From: Candidatus Falkowbacteria bacterium RIFOXYC2_FULL_48_21
GTDB lineage: Bacteria > Patescibacteriota > Patescibacteriia > UBA11705 > JABHMO01
Length of the DNA: 8,808 nucleotides
Direction: 5' to 3'
NCBI GenBank assembly: GCA_001778275.1
Contig: MFGM01000047.1
Location: 1 to 8,808, forward strand
The notes beneath the pieces were generated by a model, which was given only the letters and a program-made list of their open reading frames with translations, searched no databases and had not been told where the DNA came from. The position numbers and the translations under genes are program-made. Shown one piece after another: positions 1-5,271 of this stretch (position 1 is the first letter of the stretch; each line of letters starts with the position of its first letter).

Positions 1-68
1 AGGACGCCGAGGACAAAGAACGTCAGAACTGCAGCAATTAACACTTGCAAAATGCCGGTATTTCCCAT
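1..68 (-). CDS. N-terminus of an unidentified small or membrane protein (partial, runs off left edge)
   Basis: Read on the minus strand, an ATG at 68-66 opens a frame that stays open to the window edge (22 codons plus two bases). The peptide begins MGNTGILQVL and continues almost without charge (Ile, Ala, Val, Leu, Phe), so it is an N-terminal transmembrane helix or uncleaved signal anchor. The start is well supported: GGAGG lies 5 nt upstream, and a promoter with an extended -10 sits behind it at 94-122. The gene is divergent from the 172-aa gene at 226. Family cannot be assigned from 22 residues; small TatA-like, pilin-like or other single-helix proteins are all possible. Confidence 0.6.
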   Translation of the reverse strand, partial: MGNTGILQVLIAAVLTFFVLGV

Positions 69-73
69 GGTAA

Positions 74-78
74 CCTCC
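74..78 (-). promoter_or_regulatory. Strong Shine-Dalgarno site for the leftward gene
   Basis: The minus strand reads GGAGG, five bases before the ATG at 68. This is the only convincing Shine-Dalgarno sequence at a gene start in the window; it fixes the start of the partial leftward gene and contrasts with the plus-strand genes. Confidence 0.7.
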
Positions 79-93
79 AATTCAGTTCAAGTG

Positions 94-122
94 ATAGTAG
101 CATACTTTTGACAGAAAGTCAA
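94..122 (-). promoter_or_regulatory. Sigma70-type promoter with extended -10 for the leftward gene
   Basis: On the minus strand TTGACT (122-117) is followed after exactly 17 bases by TACTAT (99-94), with TG one base ahead of it (TGcTACTAT, extended -10). It predicts a short leader of roughly 20 bases containing the GGAGG site. Seen in sequence; activity is inferred. Confidence 0.55.
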
Positions 123-183
123 TGGTTTGCGTTTTTGCGTTAAAAATGCAATAATACGTTAGTATAAAAGTGTATAAGTGAAG

Positions 184-211
184 TTGCTATTTTATTCATA
201 TTAAGTAAGAT
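184..211 (+). promoter_or_regulatory. Possible promoter for the 172-aa gene
   Basis: TTGCTA (184-189), a 16-base spacer, and TAAGAT (206-211) give a weak sigma70-like arrangement whose transcript would begin a few bases before the ATG at 226. The whole stretch 120-220 is AT-rich and offers other candidates (TTGCGT at 127-132 with AATAAT at 150-155; TATAAA at 163-168), so the exact site is uncertain. Confidence 0.25.
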
Positions 212-225
212 AAAAACAAATAAGT

Positions 226-744
226 ATGCCAACAACAATTCAGGACGCGAGTCCGGAAGGAAAACTGCCGCAATTCGAAAAGCCGATAGAGGAAAAAGAA
301 TTGCCGGCGGATGATGGTACCGAGGCGGAAGCTTCAGTAGAGCAAGCGGTAGAAAAGCCCAAACCGGAAGCGGCGGCGGAAACGGCCGGAGCGACGCCGG
401 CGCCGGTGACCGTAACTTTACCCAAGGCAGTGCCAACGCCGGTGCCGGTCAAAGATCCGGAATTGGTTGAGATTGAAACAATTTTATCGGAAGGTTTGGA
501 AAGTCTTTACAAAGAATTGCCGGATAATCGCAAGGCGGAGTTCAGACAAAAAGGCGAAGAAACGGCCGGCGCGATTCGCGTCTTATTAAGTTCTGCCAAG
601 GTAAAGGTAACAAAGATTGTGGCGCTGATCGTCAAGTGGTTGAAAATGATTCCGGGCGTGAATAAATTCTTTTTGGAACAGGAGTCGAAGATTAAGGCGG
701 ATCGGTTGCTGGAGTTTAAAAAAGATAAGGAAGAGAAGCGCTAA
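226..744 (+). CDS. Uncharacterised 172-aa protein with acidic Pro/Ala-rich N-terminus and helical C-terminus
   Basis: I do not recognise a named family. Residues 1-75 are low complexity: acidic (many Glu/Asp at 16-55), then Ala/Pro/Val-rich, probably disordered. Residues 76-165 look like a folded helical unit: ETILSEGLESLYKELPD (84-100), a KGEETAGAIRVLL helix (109-121), then a basic amphipathic to hydrophobic stretch KIVALIVKWLKMIPGVNKFF (130-149), ending in a charged KIKADRLLEFKKDKEEKR-like tail. There is no signal peptide; the 130-149 stretch could lie on or in the membrane. From memory the ELP..R.EF..KGEE / IPGVNKFFLEQE pattern recurs in hypothetical proteins of Patescibacteria, which I cannot verify here. 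The start at 226 is the first ATG in frame; no Shine-Dalgarno sequence precedes it. It is divergent from the leftward membrane gene and 80 bp ahead of mreB. Confidence 0.85.
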   Translation: MPTTIQDASPEGKLPQFEKPIEEKELPADDGTEAEASVEQAVEKPKPEAAAETAGATPAPVTVTLPKAVPTPVPVKDPELVEIETILSEGLESLYKELPDNRKAEFRQKGEETAGAIRVLLSSAKVKVTKIVALIVKWLKMIPGVNKFFLEQESKIKADRLLEFKKDKEEKR

Positions 745-746
745 GT

Positions 747-787
747 GCAAGTCCAAAGTCCAGAGTTAAAAGTCAAAAGTCCTAGTC
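747..787 (+). repeat. Degenerate tandem repeat, period 7, upstream of mreB
   Basis: Starting almost at the stop codon of the preceding gene, about six units of the form xxxAGTC follow each other: GCAAGTC, CAAAGTC, CAGAGTT, then two exact AAAAGTC units (768-774 and 775-781) and a slipped CTAGTC. The spacing is a constant seven bases until the last unit. Not coding in any convincing frame. Confidence 0.7.
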
Positions 788-809
788 GCAAGGCGCACGT
801 TAGACTTTT
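775..809 (+). other. Small inverted repeat before mreB
   Basis: The last AAAAGTC unit (775-781) is matched by its reverse complement GACTTTT at 803-809, extended by a TA/TA pair across a bulged C. The loop is about 20 bases. There is no T-run after it, so an intrinsic terminator is unlikely; it ends 15 bases before the mreB ATG and could affect the leader. Confidence 0.4.
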
Positions 810-824
810 CAGTATTGCGAGCTT

Positions 825-1832
825 ATGTTTATACGAAAAATCGGCATCGACCTCGGCACGACATACACTTTGGTGCATTTACCGAAGAAGGGTATTGTGA
901 TTAACGAGCCGTCCGTGGTGGCGATTTCAGTGACTGATCGCAAGATTTTGGCCGTGGGCGATGAAGCGAAAGAAATGATCGGCCGCACGCCTGATACGAT
1001 TGTTGCTTGCCGGCCGTTGAAAGACGGCGTGATTGCTGACTACAAAACCACCGAAGCCATGCTTCGTTATTTTATCAATAAAGCCGTGGGCGGCGTTAAA
1101 CTTTTCCGGCCGGAGGTGATGGTAGCCGTACCGGCCGGCATTACTTCCACCGAACGGCGCGCCGTGATCGACGCGACCATTGCGGCCGGCGCCAAGGCGG
1201 CTTACATTATTAAAGAGCCGATCGCCGCGGCCATCGGCGCGAATATTCCGATCGGCAGCGCGTCCGGCCACATGATTATCGATATCGGCGGCGGCACCAC
1301 CGAGATCGCCGTTATTTCTCTCGGCGGCATTGTCGCTTCCGCTTCCGTGCGTATCGGCGGCAATCGATTTGACGCTTCAATCTCCGAATACGTTAGACGA
1401 AAATATAATTTGGCCATCGGCGAGCGCACGTCGGAGGATATTAAAATTGAAATCGGTTCGGCCGTTTATTCCGAAGGTCCGTCCGTGCTCGATATTCGTG
1501 GTCGTGATATGATTACCGGCTTGCCAAAAACTGTTACCATTAGTGCGAACGATGTGACCGAAGCGTTGCAAAAAGATTTGCAGGGGATTGTCGATGCGGT
1601 CAAAGAAGTTCTGCACAAAACGCCGCCCGAGTTGTCTGCCGACATTATCGACAAGGGTATTATTATGTCCGGTGGCAGCAGCTTGCTCCGCAATATTGAT
1701 CAGCTCATTTCCCGCGCCGTGGGCGTGCCGGTCTATATCGCCGATGACGCGCTGCTTTGCGTGGCGAAGGGGACAGGGATTGCGCTGGATAACCTTGATT
1801 TGTATAAAAGATCCATCCTTGCGACCAGATAG
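825..1832 (+). CDS. mreB: Rod shape-determining protein MreB
   Basis: A 335-aa bacterial actin homologue, the usual length of the family. It polymerises on the inner face of the membrane and guides peptidoglycan synthesis. Nucleotide-binding motifs are in order: phosphate-1 GIDLGTTYT (7-15), the conserved RPLKDGVIADY block (63-73), KEPIAAAIGA with the catalytic-type Glu131, phosphate-2 DIGGGTTEIAV (153-163), and the adenosine motif IIMSGGSSLL (279-288). The C-terminus ADDALLCVAKGTG (307-319) matches the family block ADDPLxCVAxGTG with Ala in place of Pro. The N-terminus is short, beginning MFIRKIGID, so this ATG fits the family; no Shine-Dalgarno sequence precedes it. The next gene downstream is a glycosyltransferase, not mreC or mreD. 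Confidence 0.97.
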   Translation: MFIRKIGIDLGTTYTLVHLPKKGIVINEPSVVAISVTDRKILAVGDEAKEMIGRTPDTIVACRPLKDGVIADYKTTEAMLRYFINKAVGGVKLFRPEVMVAVPAGITSTERRAVIDATIAAGAKAAYIIKEPIAAAIGANIPIGSASGHMIIDIGGGTTEIAVISLGGIVASASVRIGGNRFDASISEYVRRKYNLAIGERTSEDIKIEIGSAVYSEGPSVLDIRGRDMITGLPKTVTISANDVTEALQKDLQGIVDAVKEVLHKTPPELSADIIDKGIIMSGGSSLLRNIDQLISRAVGVPVYIADDALLCVAKGTGIALDNLDLYKRSILATR

Positions 1833-1833
1833 C

Positions 1834-1979
1834 GGGACAAGGGCAAAGAGCAAAGGGCAAGGGGCAAAAATAAGTGTAAAATTCAGAATAAAATTAAAAA
1901 TTATCCGACACTTCGTTCTGTAAGTTTTTATTTTAATTTTATTTTTTGCCCCTATTTTTGCCCTTTGACCCTTGCCCTT
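1834..1979 (+). repeat. About 146-bp imperfect inverted repeat built from 7-bp GGGCAAA units
   Basis: It begins two bases after the mreB stop and ends on the base before the next ATG. The left arm has five consecutive 7-mers (1834-1868) of consensus GGGCAAA, each with at most one or two changes, then an A-rich part ending AATAAAATTAAAA (about 1888-1900). The right arm is the reverse complement: TTTTAATTTTATT (about 1931-1943), then GCCCC, GCCCTTT and GCCCTT units up to 1979. The centre (about 1901-1925) is an unpaired segment. The RNA would form one long imperfect hairpin occupying the whole gap. It is not followed by a T-run, so it is not a classic terminator. Confidence 0.75.
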
Positions 1980-3098
1980 ATGTTAATCGGGATAGACGCT
2001 TCTCGCGCCAACAAAGAACAAAAAACCGGAGTAGAGTGGTATTCTTATCATCTGATTGAACAGTTCAAACGGTTGGATAAGGATAACCGCTATTTTTTGT
2101 ATACGAACAAACCGCTCGACGGCGCGCTCAAAAATTGTCCGCCGAATTTTACCGAGCGCGTGCTCGGCTGGTTTTTGCCACGGACGTGGACGCTCGCGCG
2201 ATTGTCTCTTGAAATGAAGTTTAGCAAAAAAATTCCTGACGTGTTGTTCGTGCCGGCGCATACCATCCCGTTGTTTAATCCGAAAAAGTCGGTTGTCACC
2301 GTTCATGATATCGGTTTTGAACATTTGCCGGCAGCGTATCACTGGGCGAATAAGTTTTACCACAAGTTCATTATTCACTTTATAAAAAGCTTCGCCACGC
2401 GCATAATCGCGGTTTCGCGGTTTACGAAGGAAGATTTGGTGAAAACGTATGAAATCCCGGAGGAGAAGATCAGTGTTGTTTACAATGGCTACGATTCCGA
2501 GGGGTATAAGCCGGTGGTGGATGCGGCGGCGCGATTAAAAATAAAATACGGTTTTGATTTTCCGTTTGTTTTGTTCATCGGTCGGCTGGAAGGCAAAAAA
2601 AATATTTGCCGACTGGTCGAGGCGTTCATCGCGTTTAAACAAAAATATCCGATGGACAAACGTAAGCTGATTCTTGTCGGTAAATCGGGGATTGATAAAG
2701 AGCTTGACAAGGCCAAGGAAAAAATCGCGTTCACCGGCAGTCAGGGTGAGGTGATTTTTCCGGGCTGGGTGGCGCAGGAAGATTTGCCGCTGTTTTTAAG
2801 CGCCGCTGATGTGTTTTTCTTTCCGTCGTTGTTTGAAGGATTTGGCATCCCGGTTGTCGAAGCCATGGCCTGCGGTTGTCCCGTGATTTGTTCGAAAACG
2901 ACCAGCTTGCCGGAAGTGACGGGAGAAGCGGCGCTCATGTTCGATCCGTTGAACGTGGCGGAGATGGCGGCGCGGCTGGAACAGGTTTTGTTGAATGAAT
3001 CCGTGGCGGAGTCGCTTCGGGAAAAAGGCTTTCAGCGTGCCAAAGATTTTTCGTGGGAAAAGTGCGCGGCGGAAACGTGGCAAATTCTTGTGGGATAA
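1980..3098 (+). CDS. GT4-type (GT-B fold) glycosyltransferase
   Basis: A 372-aa retaining glycosyltransferase of the GT4/'group 1' type, which moves a sugar from a nucleotide donor to a lipid or polysaccharide acceptor at the cytoplasmic membrane face. The N-terminal domain starts MLIGIDASRAN with the TGVEWYSYHL segment, then VTVHD (107-111) and IIAVSRFTKEDL (142-153). The C-terminal donor-binding domain has FIGRLEGKKN (199-208), LILVGKSG, FPGWV (260-264), and the hallmark EX7E block in FEGFGIPVVEAMACG, with Glu286 and Glu294. The start is taken at ATG 1980 because family members begin with this strand; an in-frame TTG at 1965 lies inside the repeat. No Shine-Dalgarno sequence is present and the upstream hairpin abuts the ATG. 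The specific sugar and acceptor cannot be told; a role in envelope glycan synthesis next to mreB is inferred. Confidence 0.93.
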   Translation: MLIGIDASRANKEQKTGVEWYSYHLIEQFKRLDKDNRYFLYTNKPLDGALKNCPPNFTERVLGWFLPRTWTLARLSLEMKFSKKIPDVLFVPAHTIPLFNPKKSVVTVHDIGFEHLPAAYHWANKFYHKFIIHFIKSFATRIIAVSRFTKEDLVKTYEIPEEKISVVYNGYDSEGYKPVVDAAARLKIKYGFDFPFVLFIGRLEGKKNICRLVEAFIAFKQKYPMDKRKLILVGKSGIDKELDKAKEKIAFTGSQGEVIFPGWVAQEDLPLFLSAADVFFFPSLFEGFGIPVVEAMACGCPVICSKTTSLPEVTGEAALMFDPLNVAEMAARLEQVLLNESVAESLREKGFQRAKDFSWEKCAAETWQILVG

Positions 3099-3106
3099 GG
3101 GGGGTA

Positions 3107-3122
3107 TGGTTAATCTGTTAAT
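3107..3122 (+). repeat. Two units of an 8-bp GTTAAT repeat
   Basis: TGGTTAAT and CTGTTAAT sit head to tail eight bases after the glycosyltransferase stop. The same 8-bp unit with the same period recurs upstream of frr (6343-6414). Confidence 0.5.
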
Positions 3123-3172
3123 AAACGAAAGACGAAAAGTGCCCGTGATTAAGCAATTATTTTATCAACCAG

Positions 3173-3920
3173 TTAGGCAAAATTTATTCATGTATTATGG
3201 CCTATTTAAAATGAAATAATTTTAAAACTATTATGAAAAATCTTTTTCTTGCTTCTGTCGCAAGAAATACTTTGAATAAATTTGTAGAATCACTTGATTG
3301 TCCTCCTTCGGCACTAAAAGTTGCTTTTGTCCCAACTGCTGGAAATATTATAAAAGATAATTGGTTTGTGACAGAGGATCGCAACAAGTTAGTTGACTTG
3401 GGATTCACTGTTGTAGATTTAAATTTGGAAGGTAAAACAAAAAATCAACTTTTAGAAGAAATGAATGGTATTGATATTATTTTTGTAGCAGGGGGTAATA
3501 CATTTTATCTATTGCAAGAAGCACGGAGGTCTCAGTTTGATGAGATTGTTACCGAATTCGTTAATAGAGGCATTCCGTATATCGGGTCAAGCGCCGGCAC
3601 ACTGCTGGCTGGTCCTAGTGTTGAATTAGCACTTGAGATAGACGACCAAAATGAGGCAACGGACTTAAAGTCCTACGAAGCTTTAGGTTTAGTTGATTTT
3701 GTTGTTATGCCTCATTACGATGACAAAGAGTTTAAAGACAAGATTGATAAAAATTTACAGAAATACAAAAAATATAAATACAAGATTATTAAAATTTCGG
3801 ACAACCAAGCAGTGGTGATTAAAGAAAACAGTTTCAAAATTATTAGTAACTAATGGTATGCTTTTATTATGCGAACAGCGTATATGCGACATAACAAGTG
3901 CGTCGCATGATACGCGAACG
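3173..3920 (+). mobile_element. Putative single integron-like gene cassette carrying the S51 peptidase
   Basis: Seen: GTTAGGC (3172-3178), a perfect match to the integron core GTTRRRY, lies before the peptidase gene. GTTAGCC (3920-3926), one base off that core, lies after it in the same orientation, preceded by ATAACAAG ... GCGAAC and a strong hairpin. Between the two G^TT positions are 748 bp holding one gene on the matching strand, starting about 60 bp from the left boundary. The gene is about one-third GC in hand-counted lines, against about one-half in its neighbours. Known: integron cassettes are one gene plus an attC site and recombine between G and TT of the core. Inferred: this is a cassette inserted at an attI-like or secondary site. 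Against it: no attC or integrase is visible to the left, and the attC is short and imperfect. Confidence 0.35.
3233..3853 (+). CDS. Peptidase family S51 (dipeptidase E-like) protein
   Basis: A 206-aa cytoplasmic serine peptidase of the S51 class (PepE, which cleaves dipeptides with N-terminal Asp; family also includes cyanophycinase). Motifs: FVPTAGN (33-38 region), the VAGGNTFYLL turn (85-94), the nucleophile elbow GSSAG with Ser120, and MPHYD with His161. In E. coli PepE the triad is Ser120, Asp135 and His157; here the residue 15 after the serine is Glu135, with Asp137 and Asp138 close by, so the acid partner may be Glu. No signal peptide. The gene is clearly AT-richer than all others in the window and may be horizontally acquired as a cassette. 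No Shine-Dalgarno sequence precedes ATG 3233, which is followed by a typical MKNLFLAS first strand. Substrate specificity is not assignable; PepE is only the nearest characterised relative. Confidence 0.88.
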   Translation: MKNLFLASVARNTLNKFVESLDCPPSALKVAFVPTAGNIIKDNWFVTEDRNKLVDLGFTVVDLNLEGKTKNQLLEEMNGIDIIFVAGGNTFYLLQEARRSQFDEIVTEFVNRGIPYIGSSAGTLLAGPSVELALEIDDQNEATDLKSYEALGLVDFVVMPHYDDKEFKDKIDKNLQKYKKYKYKIIKISDNQAVVIKENSFKIISN

Positions 3921-3926
3921 TTAGCC
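3878..3926 (+). other. 13-bp hairpin with bulge overlapping an attC-like site
   Basis: GCGTATATGCGAC (3878-3890) pairs with GTCGCAT-G-ATACGC (3902-3915), giving 13 base pairs, one extrahelical G (3909), and the loop ATAACAAGTGC. An alternative fold uses attC-like boxes: ATAAC (3891-3895) with GTTA(G) at 3920, an unpaired spacer, then GCGT (3900-3903) with ACGC (3912-3915). The left box ACATAAC has one mismatch to RYYYAAC; the right box GTTAGCC has one to GTTRRRY. The CGAAC just before GTTAG is typical of attC ends. The site is shorter than usual attC sites. No T-run follows, so it is not an ordinary terminator. Confidence 0.4.
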
Positions 3927-3930
3927 AATC

Positions 3931-3959
3931 TTGCCTCAACGCTTCTTTCTTGCTAAAAT
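3931..3959 (+). promoter_or_regulatory. holB promoter, predicted leaderless
   Basis: TTGCCT (3931-3936), a 17-base spacer and TAAAAT (3954-3959), preceded by TG at the extended -10 position (TGcTAAAAT). This is the best promoter match on the plus strand. Transcription would begin about seven bases after the -10, i.e. at or next to the ATG at 3966. An AAGG lies only one base before the ATG, too near to serve as a Shine-Dalgarno site. It begins four bases after the attC-like core, so it belongs to the host side of the presumed insertion. Confidence 0.6.
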
Positions 3960-3965
3960 AAAGGT

Positions 3966-5015
3966 ATGAAGGATATCAAATTCAACTGGGGGTTGGTCGG
4001 ACATGGAAACATCCAAAAATATCTGCAAACGGCGATAGTGAACTTGCATCCATCGCATGCTTATGTTTTTTACGGGCCGGGCAAGGTGGGCAAAACTTTT
4101 TTGGCAAAAAATATCGCGCAGACCGTTTTGTGCGATGAATATCGCAAGATGGGCAGTCTTGATTCCGCGGTTAAGGTTAATCCGGCTGAACTGCCTTGCG
4201 GTCGATGCGATGCTTGCCGGCAGTTTGCCAAGGGCATGCACCCGGATCTCTATACTGTCGAACGAGAGGTGAGTGAAAAGACAGGCAAAAAGAAATCCGT
4301 CATTGCCGTTGGCCAGATTCGTGATTTACTGGAAAAGATTAGCCAACGCGCGTTTCTTAATTCTTATAAAGTCGTTATAATACCGGAAGCGCAGGCTTTG
4401 AGTCAGGAAGCCAGCAATTGTTTGTTGAAAACGCTGGAAGAGCCGGCGCCACGGACGATTATATTTTTAATCACGACGAATAAAAATTTGCTGTTGCCGA
4501 CGATTTTGTCGCGGTCGCAATTATTCAAGTTTTTGCCCGTACCGAGCGACGCGGTTTATGAATATTTGGTGGCCGAGGGCGCGGGACGCGATGAAGCGCG
4601 GGAATTGGCGCGAATATCGCGCGGCCGGCCGACGATTGCGAAACATTTTTTAAAGGATAAGGTGAGGTTTGAAGAATATAAAAATAACGTTCAAGGCGTC
4701 CTGAAAGTGCTGGTCAATCGGCCGCTCGAACGATTGAAAGAGATTGAAAAAATGTTCGCGGAGGATAAAGGCGGGGATGTGGCTCTGAAAAATCTTGATT
4801 TTCTCGCCGGATTGGTGCGGGACGCGTTGCTTTGCAAGCTGGGCAAGACGGAGTTGCTGGCGAATTATTTTTTAACAACGGAATTGGCCGACCTTGGCGC
4901 GCGAGCGCCGAGCGGCTGGTTTTGCGGATTTTTGCGACGCGTTGAAAACGCGCGCGCGATGATTCAGGGTAATGTTAATCCGCGGTTGGTGATGGAGAAT
5001 TTATTTTTAGAGTAG
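3966..5015 (+). CDS. holB: DNA polymerase III clamp loader, delta-prime subunit
   Basis: A 349-aa AAA+ protein; delta-prime is the rigid stator of the clamp loader that places the beta sliding clamp on primed DNA. Seen: an intact Walker A GPGKVGKT (37-44), a four-cysteine zinc module of Cys56, Cys78, Cys81 and Cys84 (CGRCDAC), a degenerate Walker B (IIPEAQAL, 138-145) where active loaders have DEA, LKTLEEP (154-160), and the sensor/arginine-finger loop SRSQ (182-185) in place of SRC, keeping Arg183. Delta-prime subunits are normally non-catalytic for ATP, which fits the poor Walker B. The zinc module also occurs in gamma/tau (DnaX), but this protein is short and lacks DnaX's active-site set. 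ATG 3966 directly follows its promoter. Upstream lies the putative cassette; downstream is a 256-bp gap with a structured repeat. Confidence 0.92.
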   Translation: MKDIKFNWGLVGHGNIQKYLQTAIVNLHPSHAYVFYGPGKVGKTFLAKNIAQTVLCDEYRKMGSLDSAVKVNPAELPCGRCDACRQFAKGMHPDLYTVEREVSEKTGKKKSVIAVGQIRDLLEKISQRAFLNSYKVVIIPEAQALSQEASNCLLKTLEEPAPRTIIFLITTNKNLLLPTILSRSQLFKFLPVPSDAVYEYLVAEGAGRDEARELARISRGRPTIAKHFLKDKVRFEEYKNNVQGVLKVLVNRPLERLKEIEKMFAEDKGGDVALKNLDFLAGLVRDALLCKLGKTELLANYFLTTELADLGARAPSGWFCGFLRRVENARAMIQGNVNPRLVMENLFLE

Positions 5016-5080
5016 GGCAGAGCACGGTTTTGCCTATGCGGATTGAGTAAGTTATATGGGGGATGATGGAATAAGGGAGA

Positions 5081-5230
5081 GGGCGGCATTTCGTGCCTCC
5101 GGCCCGAGTTACTTTTGGGCGACCAAAAGTAACCAAAAGTCGCCGGGGCTGCGAATTCGCGTGGGAAGCGCAACATTTGTGGGAGGCGCAAGGGCGAACT
5201 CCGCCCCGGACCCCGTGGTATGAGCCATTG
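5081..5230 (+). repeat. GC-rich structured intergenic element
   Basis: This fills most of the 256-bp gap between holB and the lipoprotein gene and is much richer in GC than the AT-rich tail that follows it. It contains the hairpin at 5108-5133; a repeat of CCAAAAGT ten bases apart (5123 and 5133); a perfect palindrome GCGAATTCGC (5151-5160); direct repeats GTGGGAAGCGCAA (5161-5173) and GTGGGAGGCGCAA (5179-5191); and an outer pairing of CCGGGGC (5143-5149) with GCCCCGG (5203-5209). No credible gene is present. From memory, the GAGTTACTTTTG...CCAAAAGTAACCAAAAG motif is a dispersed intergenic repeat in several bacterial groups; this needs a genome-wide search. Confidence 0.5.
5108..5133 (+). other. 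Perfect 11-bp stem with GCGA tetraloop
   Basis: GTTACTTTTGG (5108-5118) and CCAAAAGTAAC (5123-5133) are exact reverse complements separated by GCGA, a GNRA-type tetraloop. It lies 93 bases after the holB stop and is followed by a second CCAAAAGT rather than a T-run, so it is not a standard intrinsic terminator; it may stabilise RNA ends or be the core of a mobile repeat. Confidence 0.65.
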
Positions 5231-5271
5231 GCGGAATTAAATAATTTTAAAAAAAATAAATAATAAAAATT

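Noticed and set aside
1377..1853. 158-codon minus-strand frame over the 3' end of mreB
   Set aside because: Antisense shadow of MreB with low-information His/Asn/Arg-rich translation.
1834..1868. CRISPR-like array
   Set aside because: Units are 7 bp with no spacers; it is a simple tandem repeat.
1965..1979. TTG start five codons upstream for the glycosyltransferase
   Set aside because: It lies within the GGGCAAA-complement repeat; the ATG at 1980 gives the standard MLIGIDASR-type N-terminus.
3190..3219. Nine-codon ORF upstream of the S51 peptidase
   Set aside because: No ribosome binding site and expected by chance in AT-rich DNA; a leader peptide role has no support.
5108..5133. Intrinsic terminator for holB
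   Set aside because: The stem is good but is followed by CAAAAGTCGCC rather than a run of T.
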